A stretch of 64,000 bases of DNA from assembly GCA_003971905.1 (NCBI GenBank), contig RSEE01000052.1, forward strand, positions 62,001-126,000, read 5' to 3'. Position 1 is the first letter of the stretch, and every line of letters starts with the position of its first letter. Made by a program: the position numbers and the translations under genes. The DNA comes from Moniliella sp. 'wahieum'. Taxonomy: Eukaryota > Basidiomycota > Moniliellomycetes > Moniliellales > Moniliellaceae. Of the stretch, positions 11,093 through 22,276 are shown piece after piece. The notes beneath the pieces are model-generated. The model did not search any database, was not told where the DNA came from, and saw only the letters and a program-made list of their open reading frames with translations.

Positions 11093-13368
11093 ATGCGTCC
11101 TTTCGGCGCGCCCCGCCGCCGGCTCGCTCCGCCGACGACGACGACGTGGTGCCGCTGCTGCCTCTCGGCACCCCTGCCCTCCCCCTGCGCCGGCTCCCGA
11201 CCCGCGCTTCACGCTCGACGACGACGACGTCTTTGGGCCGGACTCAAGCCCACACAACAACAGCCATGCCATTCACGACTACGATGTCGAGGCACATGCC
11301 GACGCCATGCCCTTGCTCGGCCACCCCATGCTTCCGCCTGTCGCCACCCCCTCGGGGTCGCAGCACGCCTATCCACCTCTTCGCCACGAGCAAGGAGGCG
11401 AAGAGCCATCGAAGCTGTTCCCGCCCCTACCTCCTTCATACTACGACGCGATGCGTCCTGTCGAAAAGAAGGGCTTTGCCGCGTCCTTTGCCGAGTTCCG
11501 CCGCGAGTTTCGAGAACATATGAGCGGCATGCCCCAGTACGTGCCCGACTGGATCCGAGACGCCGGCGCCGCCGTCAAGCTCAAGGCTTACCGCCTCTAC
11601 CACCTCCTTACCCCGCACTCGCGCATCGCCCATATGAGCTACCTCGTAGCTGGCCTTTGGCTGCTTGTCGTCTTCACTGGCCCTGTGTTCGAGGCCACCT
11701 CGGACCCCCCATGTCGGACGACCCGTGGGACTGGGCAGGATCGCCCGTCAACCGTCGCCCGCCCACTCCCTTCATGGGAGACGGCTTGGTCCAGAAGAAC
11801 GCCAGCTGGGCTCATAAGGGATGCGTAACCGAAGCCGATGCTTCCTCTTGGGCTTGGTTTACCTGGTGCCACGCACTCACCGAGTTCTACCTTCCCCTCA
11901 CTGGCGATGGCGTCACGGGGCACGTCTACTTCCTCTCCGACCCACCACCGCCTTTGCCCCCCCTCCCGGGCTCGCATGCCCGGCGTGATGAGGAGGTCCG
12001 TGCGGATTCTCCGCCGCCCCTTCGTCGCCTCCATCTGCTTCGCCTCCAGCGGCCTCCGAACGCGACGACCGCGGCTCCGTGCATGGCACTCTGCGCATCG
12101 TCGAGTACGTTCCGGACCCTAGTTACCCAGAAGAGCACAAATCGGCAGCCCGGGTCAGTGTGAAGGCCAAGTACCTGATGGCCGCTGAAGAGTACTTTTA
12201 CGTCCACCGTCGTGCACCTGGCCCGGAATGGCGACCAAGGAATCGGGATCTACACCCGTCCCCCACCCTCTGTTAGGTCCAGCAAGACCGCCCGCGGACA
12301 AGGGCACCGCTCTCCCCTCATGTTCGATGTGACGGTGCGTGTGCCCAAGGCTTCCGCCATGCGCGGATCAACGTCACCACCTCCAGCATGGATGTTATCC
12401 TGTTTGATACGCTCACCAGTGTTTCTCCTCTTGGCGACGGTCCGACCTCACACCGGCCGTGCGTGCCAACGAACCCGATACTCCGACTGACCCGTATGTC
12501 GACAAGCTCACGATCAGCACAGGTGCTGGCTTTGTTGGCATCGGGAGCAAGTTGGGGCGGCCTTTAGTGGTGTCGGACCGGGTCGATCTATCCTCCGACC
12601 AAACACGGTCGCCCTCGCCGGCGTGGTCGAAGCAAAGAATGGGTTCACACTTTCTGCCAACCAGGGAGATATCCGTTTCCTCCCTGGTGCCCAAGCTTCC
12701 TCTTCAACCCAGGGGAAACTCCTGACCCAAACCGAGATTATCCTCATGCCCGAAGCCAAGGTTGTCGCACCTACCATTGTGGCCGAGGCTCGAGCGTTCC
12801 AAGTCCACCATCATGGCAAGGAACCGGGTAGTTGGAACCCATCCAAGTCCCTCTCGCTCCAGGCGAAGAGCAACCTCGAGGCGCACATTCGTATTCCCTC
12901 TTCTTCGGGCGTGGACATCTCTGCCTCGACGCACGCTGGCAATATGGATTTCCTACTGGAGGACGTGGCGTTTGGCACGCCCGTTCGCCAACGTTTCCTG
13001 CGACAAGGCATGCGGGGTCTCCCTTGGTCCGACCTATGTCGGTTCGGTGTTCCTCCGCGGTCCTTCCGGAGGCGGCGAGGGCAGCGCACCTACGTATTTC
13101 GATCCTCTTCCCAGCGCAACCAAATCCAAGGCAAAGGCAAACCCGTTCTTGAACTTCCTCGCCCAGCTACCGAGAGGAAGATCGACCCGGCCCCCGTTGC
13201 CGGCCCGTCCCCACCATGGGCCCCCACGCCCGCTTTGAGTGGCGCAGTGGATCGTCTCCTGTGGCGCCCAGCCGGGACGGGGAGGACGCTGGCCAGCTCC
13301 AAGCTCAGACCAATGGGTCGTCGATTTTCGTCGCGGGACGGTCGGAGGCACGTGCGGTCCTGCTCTGA
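11093..13368 (+). CDS. membrane-anchored adhesin-like (beta-solenoid, DUF4097-type) protein, frame-broken
   Basis: This looks like a type II membrane protein of a fungal family with a disordered acidic N-terminus, one transmembrane helix and an extracytoplasmic repetitive beta domain. The N-terminal part (11093-11630) carries LDDDDVFGPDSS, an MPLLGHP segment and an amphipathic stretch FAASFAEFRREFREHMSGMP. A hydrophobic helix follows at about 11635-11695 (MSYLVAGLWLLVVFTGPVF). The lumenal part has GTLRIVEYVPDPSYPEEHKS, VSVKAKYLMAAEEYF, FDVTVRVPK, VDKLTISTGAGFVGIGSKLG, TFSANQGDIRF-like repeats, SGVDISASTHAGNMDFLLED and a repeat near the end (GSSIFVAGRSEARAVLL, stop at 13366). Such repeats resemble the DUF4097/adhesin beta-solenoid. 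Substrate and role are unknown. Several frame shifts occur; no intron was defined with certainty. A poly-C tract (11009-11090) precedes the chosen start. Confidence 0.5.
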
Positions 13369-14509
13369 TTGCCTTTTTGCGCCCCAGGCTAAGGCTTCAA
13401 CTTGAAGCTTGAGGCGCGGACGTTGTTTCGTTCGTTTTATCGTGGCGGAATAGGAGTGTGCCTCCCACTCGACTCGGATCGGGTGCATCGACATTTCCTA
13501 TCCGTCCAACATTGTATTCTCATCTGCTTTCTCTTCCTTCTTGTGGATCGCTGTGCATGTAGGACGGTGACGTGTGCGATCGGGGGGCTCAGGCGCTCAG
13601 GGATGGTATGATATATGACGACGGCAATAGTTTGTAACCGAGAATTTGCGGAGCCTGAGCTTGTATGTTCTCTCAATGTGATGATGGCTACTGAAGGGGT
13701 CGAGGGAGAGGTATGTATAATGACATGGATGCCATGGCGTATAGCATGTTGATGAACCACGTGTCCCTTCACGTCGTCGGGTGCTGGCACGCATTTTGTT
13801 GTCTGTACTGATTGCCTTTTCAGATCTCACCGCCACACCCCTTTCGTATGTTTTTCCTTTGACTCGAACTTCGCTTGATGACTATTTGGATTCTGATCTG
13901 AAAGGCTGGATTCCTACCGTATTCCTACTAGGTACTCTAGCGTAGACACATTGGGTATCTCGACCGCCAAGTCGGTCTGCGTCGCTCCCGTTCGCTGTGA
14001 GAACCAAAGTGAACAAATGAGCAAAAGTGTGGCTCCATCTCCCCTTTGAGTAAGATCGTTGAGGTCGTTGCGGGACAGCGACAACAAAGCAGATAGCGCC
14101 GGCTGCTACACCTAACCAGTAACACTACTATGCACCTGGATAGGGATATAGCAATCAAGATCACAACGAGCTGGCCAACTGTGGACACGAGCAAGCTGGA
14201 GCCCCCAGCAAGAGGGGCGGGTAACTGGGTACGCACAGTAGTGTAGTGTATACAACTCGCAACTCACATACGCCTAGGCCAGACAAAGACTGTTGACAAA
14301 GCAGGAGCACAGTAGTGGGATGCCCGCGATAAGGGAGAGGGGGATGGGGAGGGGGGGGGGCATCTGTGCTCCTCTTCAGGAGCAAGGTTCGGATCCAAAG
14401 CACCGGGTAGACCGGGTAACATCAAGAGTAATACGGAGTGGTGTGGTGAGCCTTCACCTGTTGTGGGAGGCGAAGAGAAACAGGGGAAGGGGAAGGCCGC
14501 GGATGCAGG
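13369..14509. other. intergenic, no supported gene
   Basis: This lies between convergent 3' ends. An AAGCTTG-type motif sits at about 13395-13410. Open frames here are short and on both strands, and none looks conserved. Confidence 0.55.
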
Positions 14510-15345
14510 TCAGCAGTTGCATCCCTGGGACCGGGTGCGAGCCGCATTAAGATCGACCTGATTTGCGTCGCCTTGTCCTGAATTGGACGCTGCCGCATTT
14601 TGGCGAGCACGCTGCGCCAGAATCTGGTCGATTGGGATCTTCTTGGCCAACTCGGTAAACACATCCTCCACACCTGTCCCCGTCTTGGCTGACGTCTCGA
14701 AAAAGAGAAGCCCCGCCTCCTTGGCGTACGCTTCGGCCTCCTCCCGTGGAACGGCACGCTTGACAACGGTGTCTCCGTGTCGGCTGCCTCGGCATCTGGG
14801 GTACCCGACGAAGCTTCGGCAGTGCTGGCATCAGGAGTGAGGAGGTCAATCTTGTTGCCTACCAGGGCGATGATGATGTCGGGATTGGCTTGGCGCTGCA
14901 GTTCCTTGACCCACGACTTGGCCTTGTCGTATGAGGCGGCCTTGAGAACATCATAGACTACAATGCTGGCCTGGGCATTACGGTAGTACATCGGTGCGAG
15001 GGAGTGGAAGCGCTCCTGGCCGGCAGTGTCCCAAATCTCAAACTTGATGATCTTGTCTTCCAAGCGGCACTTTTGCTGCGATCCAGCACCAAACAAGAGG
15101 AGAGGGGGGGTAGGTTAGCCTATGTTCGCTTCACATGTGAGCCATGACAGGAAGAAACATACGGTCAAGAAGGCGGCGCCAATGGTAGGCTCCTTGTTCT
15201 CTTGAAAGTCGTCCGACACAAAGCGAAGCACGATGGAGGACTTGCCAACAGCGGCTTCGCCCAGGAGAACGAGCTTGGTCTGGAAGGGCTTTGTGGGGCT
15301 GGAGCCGGGCTGGGCGGAGGCAGGAGCGGAGGCTGCGGCGGACAT
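14510..15345 (-). CDS. VPS21: Rab5-family small GTPase (Vps21/Ypt5-like)
   Basis: This Rab GTPase of early endosomes should control endosome fusion through GTP-dependent effectors. All G boxes are visible: P-loop GEAAVGKSS, the Rab5-type switch [29 protein letters not shown] (G3/switch II), NKIDLL (G4) and ETSAKTG (G5, after a frame change). The C-terminus GCNC is a CXC prenylation signal, so the protein should be geranylgeranylated. The start ATG is at 15345. One intron (15076-15162; GTATGT donor, CAG acceptor) interrupts the gene just after AAFLT. An insertion of about 18 residues rich in Ala, Thr and Glu follows NKIDLL, as in several fungal Rab5 proteins. One frame change near 14765 precedes [20 protein letters not shown] and is probably an indel. 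The stop is at 14510-14512. Confidence 0.88.
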
Positions 15346-16085
15346 GGCAGGCGCAATGTCGAGAGCGGGGGGCGCGGGCAGCCGACAGAAACAAGGTGGT
15401 GGTGGGTGGGTCAACGTTCGAGCCAGGCAAGCAGTGGGGCGGCCGAGACGCCGCAGATGCGCAGGCTTTTTGTGGCTGCGGCCTGCGCCGCACCAGCGCC
15501 TCGGCGGATGGACACTGGTCCTGTGCGGGGGGTGTGACGTAACGCTGGGCTCACTAGTCATTAGCGCTTAGCCCCCGCCACTGACGACGGGCGGCCGCCG
15601 CACCTGTGCTGTCTTCTCCCAGCCCCTGCCCCCTGCAGGTCGTCACGTGCGCCTGTGCCCCGCTGCCATCAGGCCACGGACGCTGAGGCGCTGAGCTATC
15701 AGGCTCCCAGCTGGACAATGGAGGGGGGCGTCCTGACCCCTCGATGCCTCGCCTCACAACGACAAGTAGCGCATCGAGCGTCTTGTCAACTGTCATTCAG
15801 GGTGTCTAGTCCAAGCTGTATCGCGCCCCGGCTCATGGATAGTCGATAGTGACCTAGTGACCCCTCAGAAACCGGAAGTTAAGCTGACCTTGACTAGCTC
15901 GGGGTATCGAGGAGCCCTTAGAGGTAGAGCTCGACAGAGCACCGGGAAACAAGGCAAATCTACCATCCCTTCTGTCCCAGTTGTGGGTCGCAACCGCCAA
16001 CGATCAAGCAGAGTGGGGTGGGGTACAAATCAAGCAGCCATGTGGGGTGACAAAGGGGGTGGGGCGTAGGGAAGCAGCAGAGGTC
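15346..16085. other. intergenic: Rab5 upstream region and 3' flank of thioredoxin reductase
   Basis: No gene is supported. The first 200 bp are the 5' flank of the Rab5 gene. A GC-rich block with a GCGGCCGC-like core lies near 15590-15600. Confidence 0.5.
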
Positions 16086-17289
16086 TTACAGCGACTCTTC
16101 CTCGGCCAGTAATCGTTCCGCCTCCAACGCCGCGATGCAACCCGACCCGGCCGACGTGATGGCCTGGCGGTACACCTTATCCTGCACGTCGCCAGCAGCG
16201 AATACACCCTTGACCGACGTTTGAGCTGTGTCTGGCACCGTCTTGATGTACCCGTCCTCGTCCAAGTCCAGCTGACCTTTGAAGAGCGCGGTAGCAGGAA
16301 CGTGGCCGATCGCATAAAATAAGCCATTGGCAGCCAACGACTTGCTCTCGCTCGTCTTGTTGTTCCGGATGGTGACCGATTGGAGCAATTTGCCATCCCC
16401 ACATGCCTCGGTAGCCGATGTATTGAAGAGGACGGTGACCTTGGGGTGCTTCAGCAGGCGATCTGCCATGATCCGCGATGCCCGTAGCTCGCCACGCCGG
16501 ACCAAGACATAAACGTGGGACGCATACTTGGTCAGGTAGGTAGCTTCCTCCGCTGCCGAGTCGCCGCCCCCAATGACGACCAATGGTTTGTTGCGGAAGA
16601 TGGGCACAGCTCCATCGCACACAGCACACGCTGAGATGCCCGACTGCCAGTAGGTTTCCTCCCCGGGAAGGTTCATCCTCCGGGCCGATGCTCCCGTTGC
16701 AATAATAATCGAATCGGCAGTCTCGTGGGCATTCGCATCCGCTTCCCTCCCTCGCGCCAGAGCTTAAACGGCCGCACCGACAAATCTACCTTGGCAATCG
16801 TCTCCGTCACAATCTCCGTCCCAAAACGCACGGATTGTGCACGTAACTTGTCCATCAGCGCCGAGCCACCGACACCATCGGGAAAGCCTGGAAAATTCTC
16901 CACATCGGTGGTGGTGGTGAGCTGACCGCCAGCGGCAAAGCCATTGGCCAAGAAACCCTCAAACAGCGTAGGCTTCAGCTCGGCCCGGGCCAAGTAGATT
17001 GCAGCGGTGTGGCCGGCGGGTCCAGAGCCAATGACTACCACCTTGTGGTGTGTACATTGGGTGGGGGCGGAGGCATGGTAGAAGGGGAAGTAGGGGCATC
17101 AGTAGGGGTAAAGGTGGGAACGTTGGCATTGAAAGAACCCAGGCCGAGGGCGGCAGCGAGCGGGGCTGGTGGCACAGGGCGCGAGGCGGACCGGCGGTAG
17201 GAGGAAGAAAAGGAGCGGTGGGACGGTGCACGCAGAGGGATCAGGTGGCGGATGGAGTTGGCAGGCGGGGGGTTGGGAGGAGGAGCATG
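16086..17289 (-). CDS. TRR1: thioredoxin reductase (low-Mr, NADPH), probable N-terminal targeting extension
   Basis: This flavoenzyme passes electrons from NADPH to thioredoxin. Visible in order are the FAD-binding [59 protein letters not shown], the redox-active CAVCDG disulfide motif, the NADPH-binding [40 protein letters not shown] and the C-terminal [22 protein letters not shown]. The body is of normal size (about 320 residues). Before it lies an open extension of about 70 residues rich in Arg, Ser and Pro ([20 protein letters not shown]), which looks like a mitochondrial presequence. An internal Met ([11 protein letters not shown]) could start a cytosolic form. The most likely upstream ATG is at 17289, with one frame change after it. 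Another single-base shift lies in a GGGAGGG run near 16740. The stop is TAA at 16086-16088. Confidence 0.9.
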
Positions 17290-17726
17290 GCCAAGGGGAG
17301 GCACGATGGAAATAGACAGCGGCTACAGGCAAAAGTGCTTGCAAACAGACGGCTGAAGGCACGACGGTTGGAGGGAAGGTCATTAGGTAATACACCGGGG
17401 TTAAGCGGCTGGACGCTAGGCTAACGTTTGATCAGTTAAAGTGGCTCCGACTTGTTTGCCGTGGGATATTGGCGGGACAGACATAAAAACCGAACCCCTT
17501 GCCATGCACACCTCGACTGGCTAGTCCACATCTGCCCCACCATCCGCTCGCGTCCTCATTGTATCCGCTGCAGTTGGTTCAGGTGGGAGGCGGCGGAGGT
17601 AGGTACGGGAAACTTGTCGAGCCGCCCAGCGTCTCCCTGTCACTGACTCCATCTCTCGAGCATACCATTATGGCAGCTCCCAACACGCAATTTCTTGTCT
17701 GACTACTATTCCAGTTCTCTCTGTCA

Positions 17727-18458
17727 TTATCCTCTACAGATGCACAACCAAAATGGAAGCTCGGAAGACAAGTCATATTGAACGCGCGGATGGAGACCCC
17801 GAAAAAGACCAAAAGGAGAAAAAGGAAGTAGTGCCAAACGCTTAAGCAGTAGGGCCCAAGTGCTTAGCGAGTCGCCCCCATTGGCGTTCCAATTGCGAGC
17901 AGGGGGCGGCAACACACCAAGGTTGCTGTTGCGCGTGTGAATGGAAAGCTGCTCGAGAGACATCTCGAGCTGCTGGAGCTTGTGTTGTAAGGTGGGCATG
18001 GTAGCCGATCCCACTGGGATGGGATCGGCGCGCGGGAAACCACGAGGCAGCTTGCGGTTGTGCCGGACCAGCGCATTGTTCAAGCGGGCCACCACAGCAC
18101 CCTGGCGGGCCTCCACGTCTGGGCGGCGGGCCAGAGCAGCAAAGAGGGGTTTGGCATCCGTTTCGTACGCCATCTGTCGCTCCTGGTTCCTTTGCGCCTC
18201 AATACGCTCTTGCTCTTTTTTCCGCTCCATCATATCCTTGATCGTAGCGCGACGCTCGTTCAACGTGCGGGAACGAATATAATTCTTCTTCTTCTCCATA
18301 TAAAGCGCATGCAGAATCGCCTGCCGGTGGTCCTTCGAGTCGAACTTGCCCCACGGAAGAGCAGCCGCACGCTCCCGCGGCTCCTGACCTGGCACCATCG
18401 TCGGCTCGCTGTCGTACGACACGTGGCGATGCAGGCCTCCGGCCTGGTAGTTGGCCAT
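17727..18458 (-). CDS. unrecognised basic coiled-coil-like protein, copy A
   Basis: I do not recognise this family. From the ATG at 18458 the product (243 residues) opens with a polar region (MANYQAGGLHRHVSYDSEPT), then a highly charged Arg/Lys/Glu helix-forming stretch (NERRATIKDMMERKKEQERI and EAQRNQERQMAYE), a segment RRPDVEARQGAVVARLNNAL, and a Leu-heptad-like LQHKLQQLEMSLEQLSIHTR. No transmembrane segment or catalytic motif is seen. A leader intron is likely just upstream (CAG acceptor at about 18474, GTACGT donor near 18550), and an A/T-rich TATA-like GATAAATAG lies at 18692-18700. The 28751-29365 copy ends 39 residues earlier, because this copy lacks four bases near the end and reads into a different tail. 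Close conservation of the body suggests that both are functional. Confidence 0.6.
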   Translation of the reverse strand: MANYQAGGLHRHVSYDSEPTMVPGQEPRERAAALPWGKFDSKDHRQAILHALYMEKKKNYIRSRTLNERRATIKDMMERKKEQERIEAQRNQERQMAYETDAKPLFAALARRPDVEARQGAVVARLNNALVRHNRKLPRGFPRADPIPVGSATMPTLQHKLQQLEMSLEQLSIHTRNSNLGVLPPPARNWNANGGDSLSTWALLLKRLALLPFSPFGLFRGLHPRVQYDLSSELPFWLCICRG

Positions 18459-18691
18459 AATGTATTCGTAAGAGCTGTTATGACAACTGTTAGCAGCAGC
18501 CCAGATGGAGATGCTGGTGATCAACCCCAGGGACCACACAGGAGCAGAGAACGTACGTGGGGAGAGGAGGGCTTGGGCACGTATGCAGCAGCAAGCTGGA
18601 GGGTAGCAAGTATCCAGGCAATGCAATCGGCTTGGAGGAGAAGGGAGGTGGGGGTAGAAAAAAAGGAAGGAGGGAGGTGCTCCCGGCGCGC

Positions 18692-18700
18692 TATTTATCC
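18692..18700 (-). promoter_or_regulatory. TATA-like element of copy A gene
   Basis: GATAAATAG on the minus strand lies about 235 bp upstream of the ATG and upstream of the inferred leader intron. The same element is present in the other arm at 28511-28519. Confidence 0.4.
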
Positions 18701-19197
18701 TTTTCGGGCGCATGCCGGCTGTTGGGTTGGACTGGGCACAGAATGAGACCGCGCTGGGAATTGTGAGACGGGACGCGTCCAGAGCTGGCACAGCACTGCG
18801 TCGCTGTGCTCTGGGGCCGGTCGTTGGAACTACCCGAGGCTGTTGCCCTGCGGGGGTCCGGCGGATGGTGAGCGCCGGGACCAGAGGCAGTTGTGCTCTC
18901 GGTTGCGCTGTTGTATAGGTGTGAGTATACGCTGGTTTTGTGAGACTGGGCGTAGCAACGGTGGCCAGCCAGATGGGGAGGGTGGCGATGGCTGGGGAGT
19001 CAGGCTCAGTACGCAGTGCAGCAAATATCGGTGGAGTGTCCCCGTGAGGCGGTGGCAGCTGCGCGCTGTTGTGGCCGACACGAAACGGGACGACCTAGGA
19101 AAGCCAGCAGTAATGACTAGCAGCTGGGGCCCCGCACTCACGCTTTTTTTATGTTGGCAGGCGGGGGGGCAGTGTACCATGCACCCGCACACCATGC

Positions 19198-19425
19198 ATG
19201 TTCTCTTTTATCCCGAGACGCAAAAACAGACAGCACCACTCATACCTAGTAGGATATGGTGCGGGCATCATACATCCCTTTGGACCACTTGATGTCGATG
19301 AGGCGAAGGGCGTGTATACACATGACTGCGTATCAGGCTTCAAGTTCAAGCTCCAGCGCCAGTCTCCCGCTGGCCCCCTATTTGCGCATCACAGCTATAC
19401 CATAGCTGAATTGACCACACCTTGA
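19198..19425 (+). CDS. conserved 75-residue ORF in inverted-repeat arm (left)
   Basis: An ATG-to-stop frame (MFSFIPRRKNRQHHSYLVGY...) whose translation is identical in the other arm (27782-28009). The opposite strand is also open over this stretch, so protein coding is not proven. No known domain is recognised. The stretch lies between a gene 3' end (19855) and the promoter of the copy A gene. Confidence 0.25.
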   Translation: MFSFIPRRKNRQHHSYLVGYGAGIIHPFGPLDVDEAKGVYTHDCVSGFKFKLQRQSPAGPLFAHHSYTIAELTTP

Positions 19426-19512
19426 CCACAAAAAACAGGCAGTCTAGGTCGAACAGTGTAGGGTCCAAACAGAGATCAGAGGCAGGGTCTCTATACCCAT
19501 GGGGACGGGTGG

Positions 19513-19800
19513 ATGCGATTCAATACTCTCATTTTGGCATATCGTGAGTTGGTGGACAACAGTGTAGTGCCTCCAGGTGGGAGCCATCGATCATCTTCGA
19601 TAGATGATTCAACAGGAACATGCGACCGTGCATATAGGTTGTGTTTTTTTGGTAAAGCCCTCAGTGAGGCGGCACGTTCAAGCAGACAGAAATGCGCATA
19701 CCTGATGGCTATTGACAGCGCGAACAGCTACAATCCCCAGCCCGTCATCGCCACAGCTGCTAATCCATCAGCGCAGCATCTCCATCCGTTTCAGCTATGA
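19513..19800 (+). CDS. 95-residue ORF in inverted-repeat arm (left)
   Basis: This frame (MRFNTLILAYRELVDNSVVP...) has a 96-residue counterpart in the other arm at 27404-27694. The two differ by one inserted codon and a few substitutions, with the frame kept. No family is recognised. It could be coding, or simply part of a conserved non-coding block. Confidence 0.25.
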   Translation: MRFNTLILAYRELVDNSVVPPGGSHRSSSIDDSTGTCDRAYRLCFFGKALSEAARSSRQKCAYLMAIDSANSYNPQPVIATAANPSAQHLHPFQL

Positions 19801-19854
19801 GGGCCTCTATTATCCTATCCTGCGTGTGCGTTCTATATGTATGCTGTGTTTCTT

Positions 19855-21078
19855 CTAGGTGTTGTATAGTGTGCAATTGACTGTTGTGCACAACGACATT
19901 CGTCCTGGTGCTGCATGCGCTCTACGTGACCATTGTGCGGATCCGTCCAGGCAAGGCCCTGCTGGAGCCGTCCCGTTGCGAAGAGGAGGCTCTGTGACTA
20001 CTACTGCGTACTGGTACCGATCGAGCTGATCCAAGTACACTCGACCATAATATGGCGCTTGTGATCTCGGAGCGGGCGTAACAAAAGGATCATTGATCTG
20101 CTCGGTCATGGAGATCAAGATGGCCACAAGCGAATTACCCGGATCGGTGCTGAAGCAAGGGGGGGCAAGGCATCGGCTTGGTGATCCCATCTGCAGAGTC
20201 ATATATAGCGGTGCCGGGAATGTGTTCTACTAGAGTGGCACGACTGCAGTTAGAGGGCATGGTATCAGTAATGCAGATGAAGCGTCTGCAGGCGGCCAGT
20301 GATGCCGACGCGGACAGCGTCAATGCAGGCGGTTTGGCTGTAGCTGCAGATGCGAATAGGATAATCGGTCCATAAGATGCCAAACTCGACAAGTACTTAT
20401 TGGTAGGTATTGGGCCTGTGCTGCAGACTCTCTCCGTTCCTCACATCTGCTGCCGCCGTGAAAGAGAAGTATAGCCATGGTATGACGGGGTGACTATCCT
20501 ATAGGACTGTGGCACTCCCCATAGGAAAAAAACAATGCCGCTGATGGTACAGTCGTCGCAAGCATCAAAGTTGATGTCAACGTACAGGAAGAGCGGGTTC
20601 CAGATCTGGTTGGGGGTCAGAATTATCACTGTGTTGCGTGAGTATCATAGCCCTCATGTCCCAAGAAGCCTGCTGATGTTGCTTTGGATGGCGTGCCGAT
20701 GAACGACACAGAAGGCGAACCGCATAGTGCATGTCAGGGCAGGTGCCGGTGATGCGGACCCAACCAACAGAAGGGACCCGAAGACAGTGCGAGGTATCCT
20801 CTGCTGGGGAATATTCAGGGTCTCCTCGTCGGCTGATCGGGGGTACGAGAATAAGGTCGGGGGGTGAATCAGGACACGATGTTGCAGGTGTGTGGGACTT
20901 GGGTACACGAGAACTGGGGCAGGATCGAATCGATGAAAGTAATGCAGTTCATACTGTGGCTCATAGCGTACCCTCCGTTGGGCGTGGGGGTGTAGCGTGC
21001 GCAACGGAAGGTCTCAACTAAGCGTCCCAAGCCAACAGAGGCAATGGAGTTCGCGCCAGTTGTTAAACTGGAATTCAC
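19855..21078 (-). CDS. unrecognised protein gene, frame-broken, 3' end inside inverted repeat
   Basis: Coding-like segments follow one another on the minus strand: a start region near 21078, a segment VLIHPPTLFSYPRSADEETL (20654-21004), NPLFLYVDINFDACDDCTIS (20441-20629), GPIILFASAATAKPPALTLS (20135-20392), and DPGNSLVAILISMTEQINDP with YYGRVYLDQLDRYQYAVVV to the stop at 19855. Several Cys and hydrophobic stretches suggest a secreted or membrane protein, but no family is recognised. Frame changes occur near 20640, 20400 and 20170. Only the last 230 bp are duplicated in the right arm, where the frame is destroyed. Confidence 0.4.
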
Positions 21079-21279
21079 CTAACTAGTAACTGAGGCCTCA
21101 AAACGTACTGAACTTTGAACGTTTACAAAACTGTCGGCTGGCTTGGCTCGCAATCACGTGACGTGTTCTGGCTGTCCTGACCGGCTTGTGGTTGGTATAC
21201 GTAAGCCGCAGTTCGATCCCGCCTGCTCCGGCGCAAGAAACCAAGCGCCAGCGCTGAACCACCCACCACCACTGTCGAC
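21079..21279. promoter_or_regulatory. divergent intergenic region
   Basis: This short region lies between a leftward and a rightward gene. It contains an ACGTGA/CACGTGA motif around 21154-21163, a typical fungal E-box-like site; its use is unknown. Confidence 0.3.
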
Positions 21280-22276
21280 ATGCGTCCGCTCCTGGCCCTC
21301 GTGTCCCTGGCCTGCGCTCTGCCTGCTCTCGCTAGCGGTGCCATTCTTGCCTATCCAGGGGCGCGCCGCGGCCTTCCCTCCCCACCCACCGCTCTTCAAG
21401 TGGAGGCGCAGGAAATGGCCCAGAGCCTGGCAAACATGTCCGGCGCATGCACCGACGCGTTCTTGCTACTTGAGTTTGACGAGGTATGCTTTCTCTCCCT
21501 TTTTGTTGCTTCAATAGTGAAGTGCGCACCGTGGCTGATAGTTCCAGTTTACTGCACACACGCTTGCTTCCCGCCCGGCGAGCGACCCTGTAAAGCAACA
21601 GGTCCTTGCTGCCCCTGAGGTGGTGGGCGCCGCATACACTACCGGCACCAGTCCGCTAAGCGAGGAGCTGGCTCGCGCTCTGGACCTCAAGTGCGGTTCG
21701 ATTTCGTGGGCTTCCGTTGACGTGGCCGATGTCCAGGCCATGGGGGGTCTCGGGGCTCTGGCTCCACCAAGCACATCCGTCTGCAAGCCGACTTGACGCA
21801 AGATTCGCCAGCACTGGCCCAGATCATGGAGGAGTTTACCAACCTTTACGACGATGGAACTGCTTTTGTCTGAGCGCCAGCCCGTGGCGCGGATGTCCAA
21901 GCGCTCCATCCCAGCAGCTGCCAAGGCGCCAGGGACGTTCATTTCGCAGTACCAGTTCTTCACTTCGGACCTGCTCTTGGCCGTGGGCGTGGTATTGACG
22001 CTTTTCGTGCCTCTGGTTTGGGTCTTTATCAAACTGCTCTCTGATATCCAGACGCCCGATCGTTTGGGGGAGAAGTCAGCTTTGACCCAAATGGCTAAAG
22101 GCCCAGTAAGACACATAAACCCGTATGTGCGGGGATTTGATGTGATTGAGTCATGTCTCCTGGGGGTGCTGGTTTCCCAGCTATGGAGCTGGCAGCATTT
22201 GAAACGAGCGAGAGGGGTACATGCCGTTGCAACGCAGGTACTGGGGGGAGATGTGATTGCAGTGCAGCTCGTATAG
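21280..22276 (+). CDS. BIG1/VOA1-like ER membrane protein (V-ATPase accessory / Ac45-related)
   Basis: The product starts with a clear signal peptide (MRPLLALVSLACALPALASG). One intron (21484-21547; GTATGC donor, CCAG acceptor) follows LLLEFDE. The lumenal part reads TLASRPASDPVKQQVLAAPE, LSEELARALDLKCGSISW and LAQIMEEFTNLYDDG. Near the C-terminus YQFFTSDLLLAVGVVLTLFV PLVWVFIKLL is followed by SDIQTPDRL. A lumenal domain, then YQFF, one transmembrane helix and a short cytosolic tail with a SIQTP-like motif is the layout of fungal BIG1/VOA1 proteins, which act in ER steps of V-ATPase assembly and beta-1,6-glucan formation. At least two frame shifts (near 21745 and 21855) interrupt the middle. 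The true stop may lie before 22276. Confidence 0.5.

Larger units (their letters stand above)
17370..20083 (+). repeat. left arm of large inverted duplication
   Basis: The sequence of this arm reappears in reverse orientation at 27127-29828. The match runs from the intergenic DNA upstream of the thioredoxin reductase gene, through one complete gene (17727-18458), to inside the 3' part of another (19855 and up). Identity by eye is highest in 19080-19800 and in the gene, and clearly lower in 17430-17570. The intervening spacer is about 7.0 kb. Confidence 0.9.

Noticed and set aside
21180-21240. tRNA-like B box (CAGTTCGATCCC) near 21210
   Set aside because: No matching 5' acceptor strand, D arm or anticodon arm could be paired upstream.
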